Shown here in pieces: positions 37,837 through 45,188 of a DNA stretch of 45,188 bases. The position numbers were made by a program, and so were the translations under genes. The notes beneath the pieces were generated by a model. It saw only the letters and a list, made by a program, of their open reading frames with translations. It ran no database searches and was not told where the DNA came from. Position 1 is the stretch's first letter; each line of letters opens with the position of its first letter. Source of the DNA: a virus; IMG/VR virus record IMGVR_UViG_3300011432_000023, positions 1-45,188 of that record, one strand, 5' to 3'.

Positions 37837-40348
37837 GGGTGAGGGGCCGCGACCGTGCTCCGTGATGTGGGTGGGCGAGGCCCCTACGCCTGCGGAGAAG
37901 ATGAGCGGGCGCGTGTGGCAAGGCAAGGCGGGGACGCTGCTCTCGCGCGTGATGGATGCTGCGGACTTGTTCCGTCCCGACCAGTACATCACGAATCTGC
38001 GGAAGACGTTCGTGCAGGAGGGTGAGGACATTTTCACGGAACTCGACGAGTTCGGGCTCGAAGTCGCGTGCGTCAAGCCGAGCGTCATCGTCGCCATGGG
38101 CCGCAACGTCTCGCGTTACTTCCTCGGCGACGTGGACATGGAGGCCGTACACGGCAACCCGTACAAGCAGACGATTGCTATCGGCCAATCGGGTACGCTT
38201 TGGACAGGCACCGTGATCCCCATTTACAGTCCGGCGGCGGGGTTGTACGACGCTTCGCTCCTCGGCGCAGTGCTCAGCGATGTCCGTCGGGTGGCTGCGG
38301 TGATAGCAGGGGATGAGGCCCCGAGACTGCTGCGGCAAGATGTGGTGAAGGAGTACCGTTGGGGTTTCGACTCCCGCTGCCTCTGCTACCAAAAGGAATC
38401 CGTGATCGGGCTCGACACTGAGGGCTGGCAGGATGCGCCTTGGTGCCTTTCCTACTCCTGGGCCAAGGGGCAGGCTGCGGTGATCCGTGCGAATGATGAC
38501 TCTCAGCTATACCTGTTTCGTAAGTGGCTGCCCGGCGTCAAGCAGGTTTGGCTTCACAACTCGCTGCACGACCTGGGTGTGCTCAAGGCCATGGGTATCA
38601 CGCTACGTGACGACCAGATTCAAGACACGATGCAGCTCGCATACTGCATCCAGTCTGAGCCACAGGGGCTCAAGGCCCTCGCGCTAAGGCATCTCGGCCG
38701 GCATATGCAGAACTACCACGATCTGACTTTCCCCTTCGACCAGCTCGGTGCGGCCACCTACCTGCGGAAGATAGCTGCGGGGAACTGGCCAAAGCCGGAG
38801 CCCTATTTTGATGAGGAAGAACAGAAGGTGAAGAAGCCGCGCAAGCTGCAGTCGCGCGCCGCAGAGCTGCTGAAAAAGTATGACGCGGGTGGGCTGGAGA
38901 AGTCGTTGCGGGACACTTGGGCTGACATCCCCGCACATGTGCGGGCAGTCGTTGAGGAGGCTGCCAAGGAGCAGGGTGATCTTGGCTCCATGCCGCCCTT
39001 CTCGCTCAGCGATTGCCCGAAGGATAAGGTGCTCGACTACGCCGCCGAGGACGCGGACGTGACCTTACAGCTCGCAGGGCCGCTCGCCGCGATGGCTGTG
39101 GGTCGGAAGGTGTCCGACGTGTACGAGATCGACCGTCAGTGTATACCGATCCTTCAGCGTATGCAGGAAGTAGGCATGCGGGCGGACCCTGCACACTTCC
39201 GCAGGCTGACGGAGACGTTCACGAACAAGATGGCCGGGAAGCGGTTGGAGATCGCTTCGTATAACAAGGGCGAGGACGTGAATCCGTCCTCCAGTGACCA
39301 AGTCGCCACTCTGCTGTACGACCGGCTCCGGCTTCCTGTGCTGAAGCTGACGCCGGGCCGCAAGCCCTCGACTGAAGACAAAGTGCTCGAAGCCTTGCGC
39401 GAGAAACATCCGGTGCCCGGGCTCATCTGCGACTACCGGGAGTATGCCAACCTTCGCAACAACTTCTCTTCTAAGCTGGCCGGCATGGTACGTCCTGATG
39501 GCCGGGTGAGCGGGCGTATCCGGGGGACGCGAGTGCCTTCGGGCCGCATTGCGATGAGTGAGCCGAACCTGCTCGGTATCCCGACGCGCACCGCGGAAGG
39601 CGTACTGATCCGCAACGGCTTTCCCGCACCGCCGGGCCGCGTGTTGGCTTCGTGCGACCTTGACCAAATCGAAATGCGTGTGATGGCAAGTCTCAGCGGC
39701 GACGCGCTGCTCAAGGGCCATTTCCGTGATGGTCGCGACGTGCATGTGCAGACGGGCGCCCGCATCTTCGGCGTGTCGCTCGAAGAGGCGAAGCAGAAGA
39801 AGTACCGCGACCCGGCGAAGACGACTGGCTACGGCATCCTTTTCGGCATCTCTGGACAGGGGCTGGATGAGCAATTCCGCAAGCTAGGCATTACGGGCGT
39901 GCGCGGTCAAGACATGATCGACGGATGGTTGGGGATGTACAAGGGCGTCCACAGGTTCATCAAGGAGACGCACCGTCAAGCCGCGATGAGTGGATACATC
40001 CGGGACGAGAGCGGGCGGATCCGCGACTTGCCCGGCGCCCTTATCGGCGACCTGCACCAACTCTCCGAGGCTCGGCGCTTCGCTGTCTCTCAACGTATCC
40101 AGGGGACCGCGGCGCACATCTTGAAGCGCGCACAGCTCCGTGTGTGGGAGTGGATTCAGGGGTGTCCGTTCGCAGATTTGCTGCTACAGATCCATGATGA
40201 ACTCCTCTTCGAGTGCGAAGAGGGGCAGGAGGAGTTGCTCAAGACGTTGGTGCTCGAAGCAATGACCGCGGACTCGGGCGTACTCCTCTCCGTGCCCATC
40301 ACCGCCAAGATGGGCTTCGGTAAGACCTGGGGCGCTCTCAAGGACTGA
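37802..40348 (+). CDS. Family A DNA polymerase with N-terminal UDG-like domain
   Basis: 848 residues from TTG at 37802; GTG at 37820 may be the true start. Residues about 24-165 look like a family 4/5 uracil-DNA glycosylase fold: 'VGEAPTPAEKMSGRVWQGKAGTLL' spans motif 1, 'ITNLRKTF' follows, and 'YSPAAGL' (142-148) stands where the HPA motif lies; the Fe-S Cys are missing. A DEDD 3'-5' exonuclease follows (Asp205, Glu207 and later 'HNSLHD', 'YAAEDADV'). The polymerase has motif A 'CDLDQIEMR' (about 617-625), motif B with Lys near 673 and Tyr at the O-helix position (as in T7, E. coli has Phe), and motif C 'HDE' near 798. Confidence 0.9.
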   Translation: MTHGGEVHTRIEGEGPRPCSVMWVGEAPTPAEKMSGRVWQGKAGTLLSRVMDAADLFRPDQYITNLRKTFVQEGEDIFTELDEFGLEVACVKPSVIVAMGRNVSRYFLGDVDMEAVHGNPYKQTIAIGQSGTLWTGTVIPIYSPAAGLYDASLLGAVLSDVRRVAAVIAGDEAPRLLRQDVVKEYRWGFDSRCLCYQKESVIGLDTEGWQDAPWCLSYSWAKGQAAVIRANDDSQLYLFRKWLPGVKQVWLHNSLHDLGVLKAMGITLRDDQIQDTMQLAYCIQSEPQGLKALALRHLGRHMQNYHDLTFPFDQLGAATYLRKIAAGNWPKPEPYFDEEEQKVKKPRKLQSRAAELLKKYDAGGLEKSLRDTWADIPAHVRAVVEEAAKEQGDLGSMPPFSLSDCPKDKVLDYAAEDADVTLQLAGPLAAMAVGRKVSDVYEIDRQCIPILQRMQEVGMRADPAHFRRLTETFTNKMAGKRLEIASYNKGEDVNPSSSDQVATLLYDRLRLPVLKLTPGRKPSTEDKVLEALREKHPVPGLICDYREYANLRNNFSSKLAGMVRPDGRVSGRIRGTRVPSGRIAMSEPNLLGIPTRTAEGVLIRNGFPAPPGRVLASCDLDQIEMRVMASLSGDALLKGHFRDGRDVHVQTGARIFGVSLEEAKQKKYRDPAKTTGYGILFGISGQGLDEQFRKLGITGVRGQDMIDGWLGMYKGVHRFIKETHRQAAMSGYIRDESGRIRDLPGALIGDLHQLSEARRFAVSQRIQGTAAHILKRAQLRVWEWIQGCPFADLLLQIHDELLFECEEGQEELLKTLVLEAMTADSGVLLSVPITAKMGFGKTWGALKD

Positions 40349-40349
40349 A

Positions 40350-41111
40350 ATGCCCAAGCCTAAGATTCTCTTCCTCGACATCGAGACAGCCCCCGATCTC
40401 GGTTACGTGTGGACCCTCTACCAGACGAACGTGATCGAGGTGAAGGAGCCCTGGTACATCCTCTCCTATGCCGCGAAGTGGAAGGGCGAGAAGGCGTTCG
40501 TGCGCGGCCTGAACGACTGGGCGGACTACGGGCTCGACATGAGTAACGACCACCACCTAATGAGGGAGTTGTGGCTCCTGCTCGACAAAGCGGACATTGT
40601 CGTCGCGCACAACGGGATGGACTTCGATTTGAAGAAGATCAACGCGCGATTCATCGTACACGGCATGAAGCCGCCCTCGCCCTACGTCATCGTGGACACG
40701 AAGCGTGAGGCGAAGAAGGTGGCGCGGTTCTCCTCGAATCGCCTCGACTCCCTGTGCGATCAGCTCGACATCGGGCGCAAGCTGCGGCATCAGGGGTTCT
40801 CGATGTGGCTCGGCTGCATGGCTGGTGACGCGGCTTGCTGGAAGACGATGAAGCGGTACAACCTGCACGACATCAAGCTGCTCGAAGGTCTGTACAACGA
40901 GCTGGCACCATGGATGCGCCAGCCGAACGGCGCGATGTGGGGGAGGAACTGCACGAACCCTGCGTGCAGCTCGAAGCGGAAGATGCACTCGGACGGCATA
41001 CGCCGGAACAAGTCGCGGGCATACCGCCGTCTCGTGTGTATGGACTGCGGAGCGCGAGCGCAGGGGACGTTTTCCTTGCCGAGCCCGCGGGCGGATCGTG
41101 TTCCCGCGTAA
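40350..41111 (+). CDS. DEDD 3'-5' exonuclease with C-terminal zinc ribbon
   Basis: 253 residues, ATG one base after the polymerase stop. Asp10 and Glu12 ('FLDIETAP') are exonuclease motif I, 'HNGMDFDLKK' is motif II, and 'YNLHDIKLLE' is motif III. The C-terminal 55 residues hold a basic Cys ribbon ('CTNPAC', 'CMDCG'). Because the polymerase has its own intact exonuclease domain, this is a second, free-standing DnaQ/RNase H-like nuclease. Confidence 0.8.
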   Translation: MPKPKILFLDIETAPDLGYVWTLYQTNVIEVKEPWYILSYAAKWKGEKAFVRGLNDWADYGLDMSNDHHLMRELWLLLDKADIVVAHNGMDFDLKKINARFIVHGMKPPSPYVIVDTKREAKKVARFSSNRLDSLCDQLDIGRKLRHQGFSMWLGCMAGDAACWKTMKRYNLHDIKLLEGLYNELAPWMRQPNGAMWGRNCTNPACSSKRKMHSDGIRRNKSRAYRRLVCMDCGARAQGTFSLPSPRADRVPA

Positions 41112-41205
41112 CTTTTGGCAGAAGGTCGAACGCCGTGGCCCCGGTGACTGCTGGCCCTTCACCAAGGTCTTGCCGGTCATCAGCTTAGGAGGACTATGCG
41201 GCTGA
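41098..41205 (+). pseudogene. Remnant of an HNH endonuclease N-terminus
   Basis: GTG at 41098 opens a 35-residue frame whose 'NFWQKVERRGPGDCWPFT' is the standard start of phage HNH endonucleases. The His-Asn-His core is absent and the frame stops after 35 codons, inside the integrase gene. It overlaps the exonuclease end and the integrase start. Confidence 0.6.
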
Positions 41206-42014
41206 GTGACTTCGCCCCCGATTTCCTGCTTTTCTGTCAGACTCGCGTGACGCGGGCGACACTCGCAGACTACCGCCGCTGCCTGCGCGACTACATCGAG
41301 CCGCAGCTCGGCGAGAAGCCACTGCACACGATCACGAGCGGGGACATGCTGACCCTCCAGGGGCGACTCGCACATATGCCGGCCAGATCGAACCGCGTGT
41401 GCATGGTCGCCATGCGGCTGATGCGGATCGCTCAGCTCTATGGCCACAAGGTCCAGGCTGAGCGGCCACCGATGCTCCGCGAGCGGCGACGCTCCCGCTA
41501 CCTGACGAGGGAGGAAGCCACGCGGCTCATGCATACGCTGGACAAGAAGCCCTCGGTGTGCGGACTCATCATCCGCATACTTCTGTTGACGGGCTGCCGC
41601 CGGAGCGAGATCCTGGCCCTCCTCTGGTCAGAGGTAGACTTCTCGCGGAAGTGCTTCGAGCTATCGAAGGGGAAAACCGGCGCAAGGACCGTGCCGGTGA
41701 GTGGGGAGGTACTGCATATGCTGGCCGCACTGCCGAGGGCCAGCGAGTACGTGTTCGCCGGGCGGCGGGGCCACCTGAAGACGTTTCAGCGCTATTGGGA
41801 GCGCACTCGCCGGGAGGCGGGTCTACAGGACTTTCACTTGCACGACTTGCGGCACTCGTTCGCCAGCTTCGCTATCACGAACGGGGTGCCGCTTGCCGTC
41901 GTGGGGCACGTGCTCGGACACAAGAGCCCGGGCACCACTGCGCGCTACGCTCACGTCCACGATGAGGCTGCGCAGAGTGCAGTGGAGCGGGTGAGCAGCT
42001 TACTTCGCGCGTAG
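41196..42014 (+). CDS. int: Tyrosine recombinase (integrase)
   Basis: 272 residues, ATG with a strong TTAGGAGG site. The N-terminal SAM-like DNA-binding domain covers residues about 1-90. The catalytic set is complete: Arg135 ('TGCRRSE'), Lys160 ('KGKTG'), His216 and Arg219 ('HDLRH'), His242 and nucleophile Tyr251 ('ARYAHV'). It is the last plus-strand gene and overlaps the convergent gene by 15 bases. It implies integration into a host replicon or dimer resolution. No attachment site could be picked out by eye. Confidence 0.9.
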   Translation: MRLSDFAPDFLLFCQTRVTRATLADYRRCLRDYIEPQLGEKPLHTITSGDMLTLQGRLAHMPARSNRVCMVAMRLMRIAQLYGHKVQAERPPMLRERRRSRYLTREEATRLMHTLDKKPSVCGLIIRILLLTGCRRSEILALLWSEVDFSRKCFELSKGKTGARTVPVSGEVLHMLAALPRASEYVFAGRRGHLKTFQRYWERTRREAGLQDFHLHDLRHSFASFAITNGVPLAVVGHVLGHKSPGTTARYAHVHDEAAQSAVERVSSLLRA

Positions 42015-42236
42015 CTTCAGAGAGCGTACGAGGGCGAACGCCTGCTCCAGAGAGGGGACGGGATGACCGTCCACGGTGTACTGCTCTCCGCTGCGGGCAA
42101 AGCTGCGGCCGAGAGTTGTGAACTCCTTGTCGCAGAGAGCCTCGTCGTCCGTCCAGTCAGACAGGAGAACCTGGGCGGCGGTCGGAGCCGGGGACTCCTG
42201 CGCCGGGCGCTTGAAGAGCTTGGAGAGCCAGCTCAC
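42000..42236 (-). CDS. Small acidic protein at the end of the fibre block
   Basis: 78 residues from GTG at 42236 (GTGA overlap). The N-terminal 'WLSKLFKRP' is amphipathic and basic; the rest is acidic and helical. It ends 15 bases inside the integrase gene on the other strand. A longer frame to 42614 would overlap two other genes and is rejected. Confidence 0.55.
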   Translation of the reverse strand: MSWLSKLFKRPAQESPAPTAAQVLLSDWTDDEALCDKEFTTLGRSFARSGEQYTVDGHPVPSLEQAFALVRSLKLRAK

Positions 42237-42502
42237 GGAATGCTCGTCCCCAGTAAAGCGTCCACCTGATCCTTGAGTGACTGGCTCGCCGCGGTGAACT
42301 TGTCCGCGCGATCCTTGTTCACGAAGCCCTGTACCTGTGCCTTGGCGTCGTCGAGAGCCTGGTTGAAGAGGCCGTTGACGAGCTGCGTTAGGTTGATAGC
42401 CGGCTGTCCTGCGGCGACTCGCCGAGGGTTCACCCAAAAGTTGAGAGCGAAGGTTAGCTGTGCGTCTTCCGCCGCGCTCGTCGTGATTGTGTACTGAGCC
42501 AT
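42233..42502 (-). CDS. Small protein, fibre-block, unknown function
   Basis: 89 residues, ATG with AGGAGG upstream, just below the fibre gene. 'MAQYTITTSAAEDAQLTFAL' begins with a short beta strand; the remainder is helical with Gln, Ala and Asp. It resembles small phage proteins encoded near fibres or lysis genes, but I cannot name the family. Confidence 0.65.
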   Translation of the reverse strand: MAQYTITTSAAEDAQLTFALNFWVNPRRVAAGQPAINLTQLVNGLFNQALDDAKAQVQGFVNKDRADKFTAASQSLKDQVDALLGTSIP

Positions 42503-42510
42503 ACTCCTCC

Positions 42511-43518
42511 TTATTTGAACTGCGCGTAGATATTGCCGAACGCCGGATCAAGGACGCCGTCCCCGCCTGACCCGTCAAGTGTGATAAACACGTCAGCCTT
42601 AGCCCCTGCCGCAAGGTCGATCCAACTAGTCACAAGCATTGCATTCGTGGTGTTGACAGCAACTTCGACAGAAGAAGTGCCGATCTGGAGCCAGTTACCT
42701 ACTGTCGTATCGAATGCCGTTCGATAGCGAAGCCGAACAATGGACGATGCAGCCCCCGCTGTCGTGGCTTTGTGGACGACTAGACGGCACTGGGTGTAGT
42801 TTGTGAGATCTAACTTGTTTGTGAACTTGTGACTATTGGCAAAGAACGTTACTGCGGCGGGCATGTTAGACCATGCCGTGAGAGTAGAGTCCGCAACCAT
42901 ACACACGATTAGCTGACTGACACCGCCAGTAGCATTCAGGGTCGTTCCGCTCATGCTGAGGTTTGTGCCCAGCACGACCTCTTCAGGATCCCCTGCACCC
43001 CCCGCTGAACCTCTCCCTATCAGCCTCGAAGCAGCCGAGACATCTTGCAGCTTCGCGTAAGTAACAGCGCCGGCTTCAATCGACGCAGTAGCTACACGGT
43101 CCGATCCAATATTTCCCGAACCGTCCAAGCCTGCATACCCGCTATTTGCGTCTTTCTCAGATTCTCGCTGGTAGCCAGTATGCGGATCTGCAGCTCCGGC
43201 GTGGGTAGCCACCGCCCCAAGCGCTTCGTATGACGCGTCGTGGTTATGCCCCGAAGCGGACTTACCATTGAGAGCCGACTGCAGGTCCGTTTGATCCGAC
43301 AACGTCCCCGAAATCGCTCCCCACCCCACCCCGCCTACTGACGGCGCAGCCCACTGCCCGTCGGCTCGGAGAAATGTAGATGTGCCCCCCGTACTGGTAG
43401 GAACTGATCCTGAATTGGATCCGGCGAACTGGTTTATCTCCTGAGACGCGTCAACTTCGTCACTGAACACGTATAGCTCTTTCGAGCCGTCGTCTTTGCG
43501 CCGAATGTAGGAAGGCAT
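42511..43518 (-). CDS. Tail fibre protein
   Basis: 335 residues. Short repeats of fibre type: 'FLRADGQWAAP', 'ISGTLSDQTDLQSALNGK', 'HNHDASY', and 'GLDGSGNIGSDRV', as in phage fibre shafts. A C-terminal beta-sandwich-like domain of about 130 residues could bind receptor. It lies in the fibre block below another fibre gene, overlapping it by one base. Confidence 0.8.
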   Translation of the reverse strand: MPSYIRRKDDGSKELYVFSDEVDASQEINQFAGSNSGSVPTSTGGTSTFLRADGQWAAPSVGGVGWGAISGTLSDQTDLQSALNGKSASGHNHDASYEALGAVATHAGAADPHTGYQRESEKDANSGYAGLDGSGNIGSDRVATASIEAGAVTYAKLQDVSAASRLIGRGSAGGAGDPEEVVLGTNLSMSGTTLNATGGVSQLIVCMVADSTLTAWSNMPAAVTFFANSHKFTNKLDLTNYTQCRLVVHKATTAGAASSIVRLRYRTAFDTTVGNWLQIGTSSVEVAVNTTNAMLVTSWIDLAAGAKADVFITLDGSGGDGVLDPAFGNIYAQFK

Positions 43519-44606
43519 TAGAGAAGCACCACCTCTCCCGGACCGTTGTAGGTCACGAGGTAATCAATGTGCGCAGCGTTCGAGGCGATGTTGCTGTCGA
43601 TGTTGAAAGCCAGCTTGAAGACGTTGGCGGTGGCCACGTCCGCCGTGATCTGGTAGGTGAGAGTCTCGCCCGCGGTAGCGATGAGTACGGAGTCGTCAAC
43701 TGTCTCATCCGCGGCGGAGATCGTCGCCGTCACCGTGCCGCCGATGTTCAGGAACACGAAGCGCAACTTGCCGGCGCGCACCGCATAGTCTGTGCCGTCC
43801 GTGACGTGGATCTTGTAGTCGATTTCGCCACCGCCTGACTGTGTGGTCACGGTCGTGATCTGGAAAACATTCTCCGCACCCCCAGCCTCAGTGAGCGTCT
43901 TACTCCGGCGGCTCGTGATTGCGTTGGCCTGCAATGCGGTGTACTGAGTCGTGCTCGCATTCTTCGAGTGAACGATGAGTCCGGGGCTGTCGAGTGCAGC
44001 AGTGCCCCCCGGGCCGTTGTTCATGTCGCTTCCGCCGTCCGCAACCTCGTAGATGTTGAGAGCGTTGGAACTTGCGCCGAGAAGAAGAACCGCGCTGTCC
44101 GGCGTGGGTGTCGTGAGCGGGAAGTAGAACCGAGCGTAGGCGGCCGTGTTGTCGTCACCGAACCACTGGTTCGATGGAATACCGACACCGGAAGCCCCAT
44201 TGAGCTGCAGATAGCCAGTGCCTACACCAACAACTCCGGCTCCACCGGTGTGCGCCAGGCTCACCCACTGTGTAGTGCTCTGCGCCGCACTGTGAACGAA
44301 GAGTGTCGGGTGCGTCTGCTGCCCGTGGGCGAAGTCGAAGCTCTCATCACCCGCTTCACACAGAACCATGGCTCGGGACGTGGTTCCGAGGGCCACAAGC
44401 AGCGTGTCCACCGTCTGCACGGTGCTCCATCGCTCGTTAGCGAACGCGGATGTAGTGCCCCCGAAGCTGAGCAAATCGTCAGCCGCGAGCGTGCGCACGT
44501 TCTCCACCGTCAGGCGCCGGTTTGTGCCCGTGCGGGCGACAGGGATGATGTCCGCCGCCAGAGCTGGCGCGCCGTCTGTGAGATCAGAAATCTTCGTGTC
44601 GGCCAC
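43518..44606 (-). CDS. Tail fibre / spike-associated protein
   Basis: 362 residues from GTG at 44606 with GGAG upstream. The opening 'ADTKISDLTDGAPALAADIIPVARTGTNRRLTVENV' is a module I recognise from N-termini of phage fibre and tail proteins. The body is Gly/Ser/Thr/Val-rich beta sequence ('THPTLFVHSA', 'PGLIVHSK' repeated). It is likely part of the adsorption apparatus. Confidence 0.75.
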   Translation of the reverse strand: MADTKISDLTDGAPALAADIIPVARTGTNRRLTVENVRTLAADDLLSFGGTTSAFANERWSTVQTVDTLLVALGTTSRAMVLCEAGDESFDFAHGQQTHPTLFVHSAAQSTTQWVSLAHTGGAGVVGVGTGYLQLNGASGVGIPSNQWFGDDNTAAYARFYFPLTTPTPDSAVLLLGASSNALNIYEVADGGSDMNNGPGGTAALDSPGLIVHSKNASTTQYTALQANAITSRRSKTLTEAGGAENVFQITTVTTQSGGGEIDYKIHVTDGTDYAVRAGKLRFVFLNIGGTVTATISAADETVDDSVLIATAGETLTYQITADVATANVFKLAFNIDSNIASNAAHIDYLVTYNGPGEVVLL

Positions 44607-44609
44607 CGC

Positions 44610-44768
44610 TTACTCCAGTCCGATGAATGTAGTGCCGTCTTCGAGAAGGATGCCGAACAGGTCGTCTTCGAGGAGGAGGACATCAGACGCGCCACCTGGG
44701 CCGACTGGACCTGCGACGCGGTTGAGCAGCTTGAGCGAGATGCCCCCGCCTCCGCCGAGGATGATCAA
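44610..44768 (-). CDS. Short Gly-rich fibre-associated protein
   Basis: 52 residues from TTG at 44768, which overlaps the upstream TGA (TTGA). It has a poly-Gly start, 'GPVGPGG' and duplicated 'LLEDDLFG' / 'LLEDGTTF' segments. Coupling on both sides supports translation; there is no clear ribosome site. It may be a tail tip or linker protein, or a leftover of a longer fibre. Confidence 0.5.
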   Translation of the reverse strand: MIILGGGGGISLKLLNRVAGPVGPGGASDVLLLEDDLFGILLEDGTTFIGLE

Positions 44769-45019
44769 AAGAGCCCCCAAATGTCGGTAGCCGTAGTGCC
44801 CGTCGAGTGGATGCGCCGAGGCCGAGTCGGATGATAGCCCGCGATCATCGTCGTCACCGTGCGCGTGTCGCCGGCTGCGTCCACAAAGCGTATCGCACCG
44901 GCTGTGCCGATATAGATCGAGCGCGGCATCGGGTCGAGATCCGTGCTGTCATTCGGAGTGATGGGCACCCAGTAGTTCGCCGGCTCTCCGTGTCCGTCGT
45001 GCGTTCGATCAACGGCCAT
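44765..45019 (-). CDS. Small virion protein (spike/decoration-like)
   Basis: 84 residues from ATG at 45019. The pattern 'IYIGTAGAIRFVDAAGDTRTVT' and the ending 'TGTTATDIWGL' match small beta proteins found next to fibre or tail genes in many phages. A longer frame extends upstream to 45115 but overlaps the previous gene without a ribosome site. Confidence 0.65.
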   Translation of the reverse strand: MAVDRTHDGHGEPANYWVPITPNDSTDLDPMPRSIYIGTAGAIRFVDAAGDTRTVTTMIAGYHPTRPRRIHSTGTTATDIWGLF

Positions 45020-45188
45020 TTTTTCTTCCCTGCTCTTCGACCGTGTAGACGAGTGCCGCGCGGTCGAGGATATCCGCGGCTTCCTTCGTAGATCCTGCGT
45101 TAATGGCCTTTGCAAGCTTGCGCTTTACTGCGCCGGAGAGCGTGTTCCAGAACGCCGACTTACTGATCGCGATGGCAGTCGCTGCGCC
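45009..45188 (-). CDS. C-terminal end of the protein that starts at 825 (if circular)
   Basis: 59 residues, open to the right edge, TGA at 45009-45011. Ala/Lys-rich helices ('AVKRKLAKAINAG', 'AADILDRAALVY'). The reading frame at 45188 is in phase with the frame that leaves at base 1 (GTG at 3-1, then GGC at 45188), so the two pieces can form one gene across the ends. Confidence 0.65.
   Translation of the reverse strand, partial: GAATAIAISKSAFWNTLSGAVKRKLAKAINAGSTKEAADILDRAALVYTVEEQGRKNGR

Noticed and set aside
40557-41534. Minus-strand open frame of 325 codons over the exonuclease and integrase
   Set aside because: Shadow of two genes with intact catalytic motifs on the other strand; Arg/His-rich composition typical of antisense frames.
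42000-42014. Bidirectional terminator expected at the convergent junction
   Set aside because: The two genes overlap by 15 bases and no hairpin with a T-tract is visible on either side.
1-45188. CRISPR arrays, tRNA genes, insertion sequences
   Set aside because: No regularly spaced repeats, no tRNA T-loop or anticodon arm pattern, and no transposase were seen.

Overview
The window looks like the genome of a tailed phage with short-tail (podovirus-like) virion genes: GC-rich, no tRNA or rRNA, and almost entirely coding. Many neighbouring genes overlap by 1-4 bases (ATGA, GTGA, TGATG, TAATG). The virion genes are terminase, portal, scaffold, major capsid protein, adaptor-like proteins, a tail-nozzle-like protein, internal-virion-like proteins and fibres. 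No tape measure or tail-tube gene is visible. A tyrosine recombinase suggests a temperate or integrating lifestyle. The host cannot be named. The promoters are sigma70-like with extended -10 boxes, and several products carry lipoprotein-like or signal-peptide-like leaders, so a bacterial host is certain; a Gram-negative one is only a guess. The genes leaving at base 1 and entering at base 45188 join in frame, so the window is probably a whole circular or circularly permuted genome opened inside one virion gene.

Layout. (1) 20147 down to 1, minus strand, then (across the ends) 45188 down to 42000: the late arm. In order of transcription it encodes small and large terminase, portal, zinc-ribbon proteins, scaffold, major capsid, decoration protein, a lysis block (XhlA-like holin, M15 endolysin, a Pro/Thr-rich exported protein, a multi-TM protein), a glycosyltransferase-like protein, two adaptors, an FN3-containing protein, the nozzle, internal virion proteins and tail fibres. 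One small membrane-protein gene (9109-9279) faces the other way with its own promoter. (2) 20148-20842: a divergent, repeat-rich non-coding region with a minus-strand promoter and terminator, a plus-strand promoter, and origin-like repeats. (3) 20843-29693, plus strand: the first early block, holding a MoxR-like AAA+ ATPase, a vWA-like partner and a JAB/JAMM protein, a 3D-domain wall-active protein, a DinG-like Fe-S helicase, a HEXXH lipoprotein, a secreted protein, two methyltransferases and a radical SAM/SPASM protein, closed by a strong terminator. (4) 29728-30109: a promoter, a heavily folded RNA leader and a second promoter. (5) 30110-42014, plus strand: the replication and recombination block, with a PD-(D/E)XK nuclease, Sak4-like ATPase, ERCC4-like nuclease, a UDG-like/exonuclease/family-A DNA polymerase fusion, a DEDD exonuclease and an integrase, among many small proteins.

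The most striking observation is a pair of type II hammerhead ribozymes (30844-30900 and 32118-32177) between genes of block 5. Both keep the full catalytic core and their stems covary. Both place the Shine-Dalgarno sequence of the next gene inside the ribozyme core and closing helix. Together they bracket a three-gene segment that self-cleavage would release as an RNA of about 1.28 kb. Also notable are the AAA+/vWA-like/JAB triad, the UDG-like domain fused to the polymerase, a set of phage promoters with shared architecture (one centred in a perfect 13-bp inverted repeat), and apparently leaderless late genes.
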